Below the pieces are notes generated by a model that saw nothing but the letters and a program-made list of their open reading frames with translations, ran no database searches and had not been told where the DNA came from. Both the position numbers and the translations under genes were made by a program. A DNA stretch of 64,000 bases from CBDCYH01 sp965224105 (GTDB lineage: Bacteria; Bacteroidota; Rhodothermia; Rhodothermales; JABDKH01), in contig CBDCYH010000001.1 in assembly GCA_965224105.1 (NCBI GenBank), forward strand, positions 558,001 to 622,000. The letters are read 5' to 3'. The stretch's first letter is position 1; every line of letters begins with the position of its first letter. Positions 1-8,652 of this stretch are shown here, piece after piece.

Positions 1-3000
1 TCCATCCCCTCTACCATCGGTAAGTTGATATTGGGCTAACCCACTTGCGTCGCCCTGAATGGATACATCTGCCATTTCAAGTCGGCCGAAAATCTGCATT
101 TTCCTCGGACGCAGGTAGCGCAGTTCGACCGGAATCTTGTAGATGCTGGACTCACGAGTTCCAACGTCGTCATCCTTGTGTGAATACTCTGGAGCAAAAC
201 TCACCTGCGCGTGCTGGTTGAATAAATAGGTGACGCGGGGAGATATCGACCACGACGAAATGCTAAACGTACGCGACCCAAAGGTTGCACTCAGGAGGCG
301 ATTGCGTCCAATAGATCCGTCCAACTCTAACCGAAGCCAGGTTGCGGCTCGATAATTCGCAAGAAGTCTATTTGAGATGTTCGCCCTTGATTCCAGTCCG
401 GCGGAAAGATCCGATAAGGCCTTTGAGTAGATAAACAGGTAGTCAAGACCGAACTTTGGATTCCGACGAAACAGATACACGTCCTGCTGCAGCGTCATCC
501 GACCTGAAATGGTGTTTTTCGGATCACGAAATTCGCCAAGACGCAGCAGGTAGATCTGTCGAATATCCGGGCGTCGGTTCTTTTCGTCAATCCTTACGAT
601 AGAACGCGTTTGAACATGGCGAAGAAAATTGAACCGACTCGATTCTACAATAGCAAGTTTGGATGCATCCGTGTCGACTCGGAGTCGAGCCTGGACGTTA
701 ATGACCGGAAACAAGGAATCAGAAGGAACAAAAGACTTGATGTAGTTGCCCTCACTTGGAGTTGTCTCAAGTACAAACTCTTCGATTTGAATGGCACCGT
801 CACCATTGGAATCCACCCAAACATATTCGCCAAGCTCAGGGCCTGTTCTGATATAAAACTCCTGGAGTTTGGGGGCGCGCTCCGTATTGGCGTCGTATAG
901 CCACGATGTTCTGAGTGCACGTTTTGCGGGCCGCGCAAAGCCCGACCAATGCAATACAACGGATGACAAACCAGATGCCCCCTGGTCAATCCTGTAAACA
1001 TCATCATAGTCCAGCTGCCGTATTCCCAAACTAAGTTCAGTATTGTAATTCTCGTTTGGCTGGTAAGTCGCAAAAGACTGGATTGTCAAGGATCGAGATG
1101 CCGGGTTCAAGATTCCAGAAGACAGCGGCCGATCATCTTGCCTGAACTCGATTGTGCCGGACAGCTCTAGATCGTTCACCTTGAGCTTTACACCAGGCCT
1201 AATTTCTGTAAACCGAAAACTTGTCTGGTCGAGACTATCTGGTGTGGACGTAGAGGACTCTTTGTTTTCTGTTTCCAGCTCCAGAAAAGTCGTTGTATTA
1301 GCGAAAGGCGAGTATTCTGCGCGAGCAATTTGGCGAAACCAGCTTGCTCCCACCGAATCTCCATTCTCTGAACTAATAAAATCAACTCGGTACCTTCCCC
1401 CGATAGAGTTCGCAACGTTGGATTCAACGGAGGATCCAAACCTGGTTGACGAAAACATTCCCTCTTGTACCAGACGACCCCAATCTGTCTTGAGAGTAAC
1501 GGCCTCGCCAAAGTCTGCTACAAAATCGCCCTGGTGAACGGATTGTCTGCTGCCCAGAGCGTCGCCACCAAGCGCCGCATCACCAATTTGAGAGTTCCAG
1601 ATCCTGGACCATTCCACCGATCGAGTCCTGTCAAAACTCGCAAAGTTGTCGGATTCGATTTCCTGTGAGATTTGTAGCTGGACAACCGGTGCAAAACGTC
1701 CCGTCCCGAGAGCAGTTTTTGCAAGGATTGCTTTCACCGCAATTGCCTGTCCGGCATCATCAGATGCACCCAAAGAAGAAACCAGGTTGCCGTCGAACCT
1801 GGACAGGGCTCCTTCCGTCGTGACCGAGAGCCCCTGAATTGGCCGGCTCACAACACGCGCGACGACCAACTCTTTTCGCTCCGGACGGGCGATGATTCTC
1901 ACGGGATCATATTCGCCAAGTCTATGGCCCACATACTCATATACGATACCATTAATCAATCTTCCGGTTCGTCGATATGACCCGGTGCCCTCTCCAGTCC
2001 GCGTGAATCGGACCCGGTAAACGAGCTGACCTTCCGCAGGAGTGCTTTGCAACGCCACGAATATGGAGTCGCCTGAATCCGTCGCCTGTGCTTTAACATA
2101 TTGGACAAAGTCCGCTTCGGGATTGTAGTCGACGCGTATAGCGCCATCAGAAAACGCCGGGTTGTCACCAGCGTTGGCAAGCAAAAGTGAATCGGAGGCA
2201 GAAAAGCCGAATTCGGTTCCCAGCCGCCTACCGTCGGACTCCCTGATGGCCGACACACCCACTTCGAGTCGCGCAGGCTTCCCCCCGTCCGACAAGAATT
2301 CGACATTAGTCTCTGTGGCAATCAGCGATCGGGTGAACTGATTCGTTGAGTATTGGAACTCCACTACAATCCTGCTGTCCTGCCGAATGATGTGTTTGGC
2401 AGTGAAGTGAATTTCAGCAGTGGCGTAGTCGACGATGTAGTCGTTTGTTTCACCTCTTGTCAGCCGAATTCCATCCAGGTAGACTACCTCTGATCCGGGG
2501 ACTACGAGGATAAACCGCTCTCCGCTATTCCCCTCCATGCGGTACGGACCCTGAGACCCATCGATTGGAGTGAACGTCTGCGTGCGATAGGTCCCTCGCG
2601 ATGTAGCGCCGGACAAGTTAAAACTCCCCCCCGCCAACGGTCCGGACGGCGAGAGTTTGACATCAACAGAAGCGCCTTGCAACTTTCGATTCAACCTCGC
2701 ATAGCGCGACCTCGTATATGCAGCGTCGAAATCTCCCAGCCTTGCAACTCCCCGATCGGATGAAACCTCGATTGCGACTTTGTCAAACTCGTCCAGGCGC
2801 TGCGTTGTGCCCTCGGGCAGTATCGGTGTGTTCTGATCCGTGAGGACGGCCTTGAGCTGAACTCCGTCCGTTATTTCTCCCGCCAAAGACAATCGCAACC
2901 CCGACTCAATCGCCACATCCTGATTGTTTCCCGCAATCACGCCGCGTGTTATCGACCCGCTCCTCGTGAGCCTGGATCGCTGTGGAGGCGTGCCACTCTC

Positions 3001-3378
3001 ACGAGACCGCGGAGCCAAGACCGGATTGGCAAATCCCGTTGAGTCTGGTTGGCGTTCAGTGCGGAGCAGGTGCGACCTGGTAGCGCTACTAAACCGCAGA
3101 GGCAAGTACCGATATGCTACCACGACCAGACTGTCTGCGGGAGTCTCCAGCACAAGAGTTCCCACCCGCGGATCAAGGGAATATTCGGAAGAGCGAACCT
3201 CTGCCCCGTCCTGCCATACTCGTACGGAATTCTTGATGACGAAGGGTTTGAGCTGGAGGGAGTCCGTAGATACGCGCAGGGTATCCCTAACCAGAAACGA
3301 CATGTCCTGGCCACAAGCGGCTGGCACGATAATGCCTACAAAGACAACAAGAACAGCGACAAATGGGACGACGCGCAC
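1..3378 (-). CDS. Large secreted/outer-membrane protein, N-terminal 1126 residues (runs off left edge)
   Basis: An uninterrupted reading frame enters from the left edge and starts near 3378. The chosen GTG start gives a clean signal peptide (MRVVPFVAVLVVFVGIIVPA, then ACGQ); an ATG at 3456 would add 26 residues that do not look like a signal. The N-terminal part reads like a beta-rich domain (LDPRVGTLVLETPADSLVV). It is followed by a conserved-looking stretch (SGSITRGVIAGNNQDVAIES and later LTDQNTPILPEGTTQRLDEF). From about residue 560 on, alternating polar/aromatic segments suggest beta-barrel or beta-helix strands. An EF-hand-like loop (DSNGDGAIQIEEF) lies near residue 856. Similar very long proteins are known to me as uncharacterised surface proteins of the Bacteroidota/Chlorobi (FCB) group; it is not recognisably SprA. 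The C-terminus lies outside the window, so a T9SS tail cannot be checked. It is divergent from gluQ. Confidence 0.8.
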   Translation of the reverse strand, partial: MRVVPFVAVLVVFVGIIVPAACGQDMSFLVRDTLRVSTDSLQLKPFVIKNSVRVWQDGAEVRSSEYSLDPRVGTLVLETPADSLVVVAYRYLPLRFSSATRSHLLRTERQPDSTGFANPVLAPRSRESGTPPQRSRLTRSGSITRGVIAGNNQDVAIESGLRLSLAGEITDGVQLKAVLTDQNTPILPEGTTQRLDEFDKVAIEVSSDRGVARLGDFDAAYTRSRYARLNRKLQGASVDVKLSPSGPLAGGSFNLSGATSRGTYRTQTFTPIDGSQGPYRMEGNSGERFILVVPGSEVVYLDGIRLTRGETNDYIVDYATAEIHFTAKHIIRQDSRIVVEFQYSTNQFTRSLIATETNVEFLSDGGKPARLEVGVSAIRESDGRRLGTEFGFSASDSLLLANAGDNPAFSDGAIRVDYNPEADFVQYVKAQATDSGDSIFVALQSTPAEGQLVYRVRFTRTGEGTGSYRRTGRLINGIVYEYVGHRLGEYDPVRIIARPERKELVVARVVSRPIQGLSVTTEGALSRFDGNLVSSLGASDDAGQAIAVKAILAKTALGTGRFAPVVQLQISQEIESDNFASFDRTRSVEWSRIWNSQIGDAALGGDALGSRQSVHQGDFVADFGEAVTLKTDWGRLVQEGMFSSTRFGSSVESNVANSIGGRYRVDFISSENGDSVGASWFRQIARAEYSPFANTTTFLELETENKESSTSTPDSLDQTSFRFTEIRPGVKLKVNDLELSGTIEFRQDDRPLSSGILNPASRSLTIQSFATYQPNENYNTELSLGIRQLDYDDVYRIDQGASGLSSVVLHWSGFARPAKRALRTSWLYDANTERAPKLQEFYIRTGPELGEYVWVDSNGDGAIQIEEFVLETTPSEGNYIKSFVPSDSLFPVINVQARLRVDTDASKLAIVESSRFNFLRHVQTRSIVRIDEKNRRPDIRQIYLLRLGEFRDPKNTISGRMTLQQDVYLFRRNPKFGLDYLFIYSKALSDLSAGLESRANISNRLLANYRAATWLRLELDGSIGRNRLLSATFGSRTFSISSWSISPRVTYLFNQHAQVSFAPEYSHKDDDVGTRESSIYKIPVELRYLRPRKMQIFGRLEMADVSIQGDASGLAQYQLTDGRGDG

Positions 3379-3491
3379 GGTCGAAATGAAAATACGATTA
3401 CAGTAGTAAATGTCGTCGCTATAAGAACTCGCTTGGATAGGCGGTGTACATTGCATCAATTCTCTTGGTTTCCGCGCTAAACTCCAGGGCC

Positions 3492-4463
3492 ATGTTTCCT
3501 ACACCGCCGAGAGGGCGCTTCGCCCCATCCCCAACCGGTTCGCTGCATCTGGGTAATGCACTGTCCGCACTCGCCGGCTGGTGGTCCATCCGCAGCCAGG
3601 GCGGCACGTTTGTGATACGAATGGAGGATTTGGATCCGCCGCGCACCGTACCAGGCTGTGCAGAAGAAATATTGGATGATCTGAAGTGGATGGGTATCGA
3701 TTGGGACGAAGGTCCGGATATCGGAGGACCGTTCGGACCATATAATCAATCAGAACGAAGCGAAAAGTACGACCAGGCCCTCGCCCAACTTGCAGAACGC
3801 GAACAGATTTTTCCCTGCTCTTATACCCGTCGAGAATTATCAGTAATGCTGGCTACGGAAGGATCATCCGCATATCCTGCGTCACTCAGACCCGCGGAGT
3901 TGGCTAAGTCATGGCTTGCTGATTTGCCCGCCACCGGAACTGCTATCAGAATGAAAGTACCGGACGAACGTGTCTCGTTTGTAGATCTGGGATGCGGAGT
4001 CGTTTCTGAAAACGTACGCGACACTGTCGGCGACTTTGTGCTCAAACGAAGAGACGGGCTATATGCGTACCAGTTAGCTGTTGTTGTCGACGACCAGGAC
4101 ATGGAGATTACGGAGGTAATTCGCGGCAATGATTTACTGGATTCGACTGCCCGGCAAATCCTCCTTCACCGGGCGCTGGGAGAACAGACGCCGGCGTTTG
4201 GCCACTTACCCCTACTGGTCAATTCCGATGGAACCAAGCACTCAAAAAGAAACGGAGATTTGTCACTGCAGGACCTCCGGGAAGCGGGCGTCAAACCCTC
4301 GACGTTAGTCGGTTTCCTTGCTCATGTCATTGGACTCACTAACTCCCTGCAGAGATTGTGTGCAACAGACGTCGTTCCGCACTGGAGTTGGGACAAGGTA
4401 AATAAGGATAACCAAATTGTTGAAACGGATACCTTGACGGACAAGCTGTTGGCAATGCAGTAG
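3492..4463 (+). CDS. gluQ: Glutamyl-Q tRNA(Asp) synthetase
   Basis: This is a truncated glutamyl-tRNA-synthetase paralogue that activates glutamate and attaches it to queuosine in the anticodon of tRNA-Asp; it lacks an anticodon-binding domain. The 323-residue length fits the family (about 300). The start is ATG 3492, because FAPSPTGSLHLGN must lie within about 15 residues of the N-terminus; an upstream in-frame start at 3444 adds an unlikely extension. The HIGH-type motif is HLGN at 19-22 and the KMSKS-type motif is KHSKR at 249-253. The zinc-binding element of the family (CxC ... YxxxC) is degraded: I see C109-S-Y111 and Y128-PAS-L132, so only one cysteine and the tyrosine remain. Single gene, convergent with aceK (21 bases apart). 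Confidence 0.93.
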   Translation: MFPTPPRGRFAPSPTGSLHLGNALSALAGWWSIRSQGGTFVIRMEDLDPPRTVPGCAEEILDDLKWMGIDWDEGPDIGGPFGPYNQSERSEKYDQALAQLAEREQIFPCSYTRRELSVMLATEGSSAYPASLRPAELAKSWLADLPATGTAIRMKVPDERVSFVDLGCGVVSENVRDTVGDFVLKRRDGLYAYQLAVVVDDQDMEITEVIRGNDLLDSTARQILLHRALGEQTPAFGHLPLLVNSDGTKHSKRNGDLSLQDLREAGVKPSTLVGFLAHVIGLTNSLQRLCATDVVPHWSWDKVNKDNQIVETDTLTDKLLAMQ

Positions 4464-4484
4464 CATCGGCTGTACCCGGGGCAC

Positions 4485-6200
4485 TTATATCCGCAGCCGC
4501 CGATTCTCCGGATAGGGTGGATTACGAAAGACCTGCCCAGCCGCTATTCGTTTTTGCAGATTGAGCCAGTAGGTTACATCGAACAAATCAGAATGGACAC
4601 GCATGAAGTGCACCATTTGGTCTTCCTGCAATCCTAAAAAGTTTACAAACTCCTCCGGGAAAACATCGTCTTCGTCTACGGCAAACCATGGTTCGGACGC
4701 CATCTCGTCTTCATAGTCACGAGCCACCGGCAACTTTCGGAATTTGCAATCTTCCAGGTTGCTAATCTCGTCGTAGTCGTAGAACACCACACGACCATGC
4801 CTGGTGGTCCCGAAATTCTTGAGCAGCATATCTCCTGGAAAAACATCCGCAGATACCAGATCCTTAATGGCATAACCGAAGTCGATCGCCGCAGCCAGTG
4901 CCACCTCCTCGTCCGATTCCCGCATGTATATATCGAGCGGAACCACACGGCGCTGGACATAGGCATGACTTATTACGATATGATTCTCTGTTTCGCAAAT
5001 GTTGTTGGCAACTGTCCGACGCAGCTCACTAAGCAGGCCATCCGAAAAAAGCCTTTTCGGAAATTTGAGATGCTCGAATTCCTGTGCATCAACCAGTCGG
5101 CCCGCACGATCGTGCAAGAAGACATGCCGGTATTTGTCTTTCACCTCTTGTCGAGTTGCCGTCTTCGGATAGTCGAACTTATCCCTGATGAGTTTGAAGA
5201 CAAGGTCGTACGATGGCATCGTGAACACGCGCATCACCATTCCCCGTTGGCCGGGAGCCAGTACAAACTGCTCATCAGCAGAATTAATATGCGAATGTAT
5301 TTCCCGATAGAGCTCGGTCTTGCCGTGCTTGTTGAGACCCACAGCGATGTATAATTCCGCGATCCGTTTTGCCGGTAGAATCTGCTTCAGAAAAGTGACG
5401 AGTGCATACGGACTTTCCAGTCCTACAAGAAAGTATGATCTGGTGAACGAGAATAGTTTGGAAACATCCTTTTCACTCAGGAGCACCGCGTCCACATCGA
5501 TCTGACCGTCATTGGCGATGAGTGCAATGGCGAAGGGAGTTTGTTCTTTGTCTGCTACAATTCGTCCTACCAGGTACGCAGCCCCAGGTCTAAAGAATGG
5601 TTCTTTGGCAAACTCGAATCTGTCTACTCGGTGTCCGGCTACGTGCTCGATCCGCCTGCCGATTTCTTTGGAGACAAGGTCGATGTCGCGGTAAGGAATC
5701 GTGAACCGGTAAGATTGCAACAGCTGCTTGACGCCAGCCGCCATCGAACCGCGACAAATTTGTGACTTGTAGCAGAGAACGTTACTCTGCGAGACAGGCT
5801 CGTCGTAGTCCGACGCAACGAATTCCATTTCTTCGTTAACACCGACCGTGGCAAAAATCCGGCGCGTGATCGAGTTGAAAAACGTCTCGGCGATATTCCA
5901 GTCTTCGCGCTGTGCTGCAAGACTCGAATACACAGCCTTCATGGCCGTCCACGTGAGCTGATTTTCGACCTTGTCGCCAAGAATATCCTCGATCTTAACT
6001 ACAAGGCGAGACACAATTTCCTGATACAGCAGAAGCCGCTGGCGAGCGTCTTTCTGCATACCCGCAGCATCTCCGCTTTCAAACCGAGCCTGGGCTCGTT
6101 GCGTTATGACCGCGAACCGGGTTTGCAGCGTCTCAAAAGACCGCATTATCGCCTGCGCACCGGCCGTAGCGAGACGACTTGTTGAGCCCTTGTTTGACAT
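4485..6200 (-). CDS. aceK: Isocitrate dehydrogenase kinase/phosphatase
   Basis: Bifunctional enzyme that phosphorylates and dephosphorylates isocitrate dehydrogenase, switching carbon between the TCA cycle and the glyoxylate bypass in the cytoplasm. The 571-residue protein aligns without gaps by position to the well-studied E. coli enzyme (578 aa) through the catalytic half. The ATP-loop region APGQRGMVM is at 315-323, and the ATP-contacting lysine is in VFKLIRDKF (K336). D371 is in GRLVDAQEF. DMLLKNFG carries D457 and N462, and GRVVFYDYDE carries D475 and D477. These are the residues I know to be catalytic or nucleotide-binding in the family. No aceA or aceB lies next to it. AceK is best known from Proteobacteria, so its presence in a Bacteroidota-like genome deserves note. 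Alternative identity is unlikely. Confidence 0.95.
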   Translation of the reverse strand: MSNKGSTSRLATAGAQAIMRSFETLQTRFAVITQRAQARFESGDAAGMQKDARQRLLLYQEIVSRLVVKIEDILGDKVENQLTWTAMKAVYSSLAAQREDWNIAETFFNSITRRIFATVGVNEEMEFVASDYDEPVSQSNVLCYKSQICRGSMAAGVKQLLQSYRFTIPYRDIDLVSKEIGRRIEHVAGHRVDRFEFAKEPFFRPGAAYLVGRIVADKEQTPFAIALIANDGQIDVDAVLLSEKDVSKLFSFTRSYFLVGLESPYALVTFLKQILPAKRIAELYIAVGLNKHGKTELYREIHSHINSADEQFVLAPGQRGMVMRVFTMPSYDLVFKLIRDKFDYPKTATRQEVKDKYRHVFLHDRAGRLVDAQEFEHLKFPKRLFSDGLLSELRRTVANNICETENHIVISHAYVQRRVVPLDIYMRESDEEVALAAAIDFGYAIKDLVSADVFPGDMLLKNFGTTRHGRVVFYDYDEISNLEDCKFRKLPVARDYEDEMASEPWFAVDEDDVFPEEFVNFLGLQEDQMVHFMRVHSDLFDVTYWLNLQKRIAAGQVFRNPPYPENRRLRI

Positions 6201-6251
6201 GAATAATCTGCTTTGCGGACTATTCGACTATCGACTGTCAGAACAGCGGCA

Positions 6252-6701
6252 TTAGGCTGGCTCTACGACTACTTCTGTTAGAACAGAATTTGCTATAAAG
6301 CAGTTGTCGTGTGCGCGTTCGTGCAACCGGGTGAGCGCGTCAGGATCCATCTCCACTCCATCTTCAAACGTGATTACCGGCCTGAGCATTACCCGCGTTA
6401 TACAAAGTTTACCATCTTCGTTCTTCTCGAGATAGCCCACTGCATTGTCGGTGTAAGAGAGCACTCCGATCCTTTTCTTCGAGGCGATGGCAAGGAACGT
6501 AAGCATGTGGCACGCCGAAAGGCTTGCTACAAACGCCTGCTCTGGATCTACCGACGGCGACTTGCCCTTGAACTCAGGCGCTGCAGACCCGACCACCACG
6601 ATTGGCTCATCAAAGAGTAACTGATGCTCCCTGTTGTATTCATCGTAATCAAACCCATCCGTTGTGCGTTCCCATTCTACCGTTGCATGATGTTCAGACA
6701 T
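6252..6701 (-). CDS. OsmC/Ohr-family peroxiredoxin
   Basis: Cytoplasmic thiol peroxidase of the OsmC superfamily, expected to reduce organic hydroperoxides. The 149-residue length is typical. The two redox cysteines are present: C64 in ASLSACHMLTFL and C134 in AHDNCFIANSV, the second matching the family pattern of a cysteine followed by a small hydrophobic stretch near the C-terminus. The N-terminal half has the usual beta-sheet with PEQAFVASLSAC. It is closer to the YhfA/OsmC-like group than to Ohr proper, judging by the DY.EYNREH start, but I cannot place it precisely. It lies 51 bases downstream of the aceK start on the same strand and is divergent from the lipoprotein gene at 6775. Confidence 0.88.
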   Translation of the reverse strand: MSEHHATVEWERTTDGFDYDEYNREHQLLFDEPIVVVGSAAPEFKGKSPSVDPEQAFVASLSACHMLTFLAIASKKRIGVLSYTDNAVGYLEKNEDGKLCITRVMLRPVITFEDGVEMDPDALTRLHERAHDNCFIANSVLTEVVVEPA

Positions 6702-6774
6702 AGTTTACTGCTCCTGTAACACTTTACATTATTCCTTATCCAAACAAAGTTATTTCGCCAATAGGTCTTGAACT

Positions 6775-7689
6775 ATGAACAAACTCATATTTTTGTCGCT
6801 CTTGCTTTTGGGCGGCTGCCTCGATGCTGCGTCCATTGAGGCACCAGAAAACGCTCCAGGCCGTACCCTGCCAGACGACTTTGCTGACTACTGGTATCAA
6901 GGCGAGGCAGAGATCACATCCTTTCGGTTGACACAGGCGCGATATGGTGAGTTGAGATCAGGCACTGCGGTGCATGTCTACGTAACGGAGGATTTCAGGA
7001 AGGATCGACTGGTAAAGCTCAATAACCAGAATGATGTCGATGCAGATGTGGTGGCGAAGATTCTCAAGCTGAATGCGACCACCAATTACAACACCGGCAT
7101 CTATCCGTACTCGACAATGACGTCGGCGTTCACGGATTTGCACGACCCTGCCAGAAATGCGATGAAAGTCACTGCAACGGTGCAGGAATGGTGCGGGCAT
7201 GTCTATTCTCACCTGGCGCAGACGGCGAATGGTTACGACGTTGAGCAGCATTCTTACTTCGAGGAAGAGGCGGACGCCGAGTTTACACTCGGTAATGCGC
7301 TTACGGAGGATGGTATTTGGAATCTGATTCGCATTGATCCGGATCTGTTGCCGGTGGGAGATTTGGAGATCATCCCCAGTCTCATATACCAGCGGTACAG
7401 CCACTCCAACTGGAAGGTGGAGAATGCGGTCGCGAAATTAGCCGAGTCGGAAAATGGTTTGCGAACGTACGCGCTGTCATACCCGGATATCGGTCGTGAC
7501 GTCACGATAACCTTTGGAGCGGATTTCCCACATGAGGTCCAGGGCTGGACTGGGAAGAGATACTCGGGCTTCGGCGAAAACCGGCACCTGCTCACCACCT
7601 CGGCCGAGAGGATGAAAAGCATTAAGCTCGATTACTGGAATCGAAATAAAAACAAGGACGAATTCTTCCGCGAGCAGCTGGGGCTTTAA
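6775..7689 (+). CDS. Lipoprotein of unknown function
   Basis: A 304-residue lipoprotein: MNKLIFLSLLLLGGC gives a classic lipobox with lipidated C15. The rest is a single soluble domain with YWYQGEAEITSFRL near the start, followed by a mixed alpha/beta sequence with many charged residues. Proteins with this opening occur widely in Bacteroidota and are sometimes labelled septum formation inhibitor Maf in automatic annotations; I see no Maf motifs here and do not accept that name. The gene stands alone, divergent from the OsmC gene. Its stop overlaps the stop of the convergent racemase gene by 4 bases. The function is not known to me. Confidence 0.85.
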   Translation: MNKLIFLSLLLLGGCLDAASIEAPENAPGRTLPDDFADYWYQGEAEITSFRLTQARYGELRSGTAVHVYVTEDFRKDRLVKLNNQNDVDADVVAKILKLNATTNYNTGIYPYSTMTSAFTDLHDPARNAMKVTATVQEWCGHVYSHLAQTANGYDVEQHSYFEEEADAEFTLGNALTEDGIWNLIRIDPDLLPVGDLEIIPSLIYQRYSHSNWKVENAVAKLAESENGLRTYALSYPDIGRDVTITFGADFPHEVQGWTGKRYSGFGENRHLLTTSAERMKSIKLDYWNRNKNKDEFFREQLGL

Positions 7690-8480
7690 GGATGTGTCGC
7701 TGAGGCGGTATGCGTCACGGGTTTTAGCCTCGAGGAATCGTATCGCCGGATGAGCTCCCGCGCCAACTCAACCGTTGGATCGATGATTGTAGCGCCCAGC
7801 AATGTATGCTCACGAATGGCCAGCGGCAGTTCCGTACATCCGAGTATGACTGCATCGGCGCCGCGATCAACCAGGTGCTGGACGGCGTCATGGCAAATCT
7901 CGACCGCCCGGGGATCTGGGGGACTAGCAATGGCCTTCAATCCCCAATCCTTGTTCTTAATTGCACCCTCGGTAATCCTTTCTTGCAAGTCAGTCGAGGG
8001 CACCACGTACTCGATTCCCAGCTTGTCGAGCTCCTCTTGATACAGACCGATTTCTATTGTTGCTGATGTGGCCATTATTCCTACGCGGAGACCACTTCCG
8101 AACCTTCCTGAGATACTGTTCGCGGTGGCACTGATAATGCTAACAAACTCTATCTCTGCACGATCGGCAGATTCAAGAACCGGATCGACGATTCCGGGTG
8201 CGTGCGCCGTATTGCAGGCCATACCAACCAATCTTGCATCAGCCGAAAGGAGTAGGTCAAGAGCCTGCTGGATGCCTGGCTTTGGATCGTCGGTGGCCAT
8301 ACTCGATTGTAGATATGCTGTCCGACTGGGTATGCGGTTGGGCAATGACGCTATGACTATGGGCAAGTGGTCCTGATCTCGCATAACGAGCGTATTGTCG
8401 GCTATCTTCTTTGCCAGATCAAAGCCTGCGTGCTGGCCCATCCCTCCGATTATTCCTATACGATGAATGTGATTTCCCAT
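7686..8480 (-). CDS. Aspartate/glutamate racemase family protein
   Basis: Cofactor-independent racemase of the Asp/Glu/hydantoin superfamily (264 residues, usual for the family). It begins with HRIGIIGGMGQHAG, the N-terminal GG.G strand-loop. The two catalytic cysteines are C89 in VGMACNTAHAP and C215 in AVILGCTELPLA. These make a two-base mechanism likely, interconverting D- and L-Asp (or Glu) in the cytoplasm. The exact substrate cannot be told from sequence. The start follows an A-rich stretch (aaaaaga) rather than a strong Shine-Dalgarno. The stop codons of this gene and the lipoprotein gene overlap tail to tail. Confidence 0.9.
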   Translation of the reverse strand: MGNHIHRIGIIGGMGQHAGFDLAKKIADNTLVMRDQDHLPIVIASLPNRIPSRTAYLQSSMATDDPKPGIQQALDLLLSADARLVGMACNTAHAPGIVDPVLESADRAEIEFVSIISATANSISGRFGSGLRVGIMATSATIEIGLYQEELDKLGIEYVVPSTDLQERITEGAIKNKDWGLKAIASPPDPRAVEICHDAVQHLVDRGADAVILGCTELPLAIREHTLLGATIIDPTVELARELIRRYDSSRLKPVTHTASATHP

Positions 8481-8584
8481 TCTTTTTGTGTTTTCTGCTA
8501 GCGATGGCCTGTTTTGCCTGGGTTTGACGTATATGCCTGTAGGAACACTCGGTCGACCCTCGAGGCTCCTTTACACGACATGAG

Positions 8585-8608
8585 AGGGCTGGTATTTTCG
8601 CCGGCCCT
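8585..8608. terminator. Possible hairpin terminator between racemase and serine hydrolase
   Basis: An 8-bp stem (agggctgg / ccggccct, one G-T wobble) encloses an 8-base loop, with a few T or A residues at each side. It lies in the 172-base gap downstream of the serine hydrolase gene (minus strand). The U-tract is poor on both strands, so it is a weak call. Confidence 0.4.
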
Positions 8609-8652
8609 TTCGTGTTCAAGCACGTCTTACAGAAAATGGCCCTAGGTCGCGA

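Noticed and set aside
1..3378. Naming the first protein SprA/Sov (T9SS translocon)
   Set aside because: Size and surface character fit, but I could not recognise SprA-specific motifs and the C-terminal half is missing.
3444..3491. Upstream start for gluQ
   Set aside because: It adds 16 residues before FAPSPTG, which the family does not have, and lies in the divergent promoter region.
6775..7689. Maf-type septum inhibitor label for the lipoprotein
   Set aside because: No Maf/HAM1 nucleotide-pyrophosphatase motifs, and the protein has a lipobox signal.
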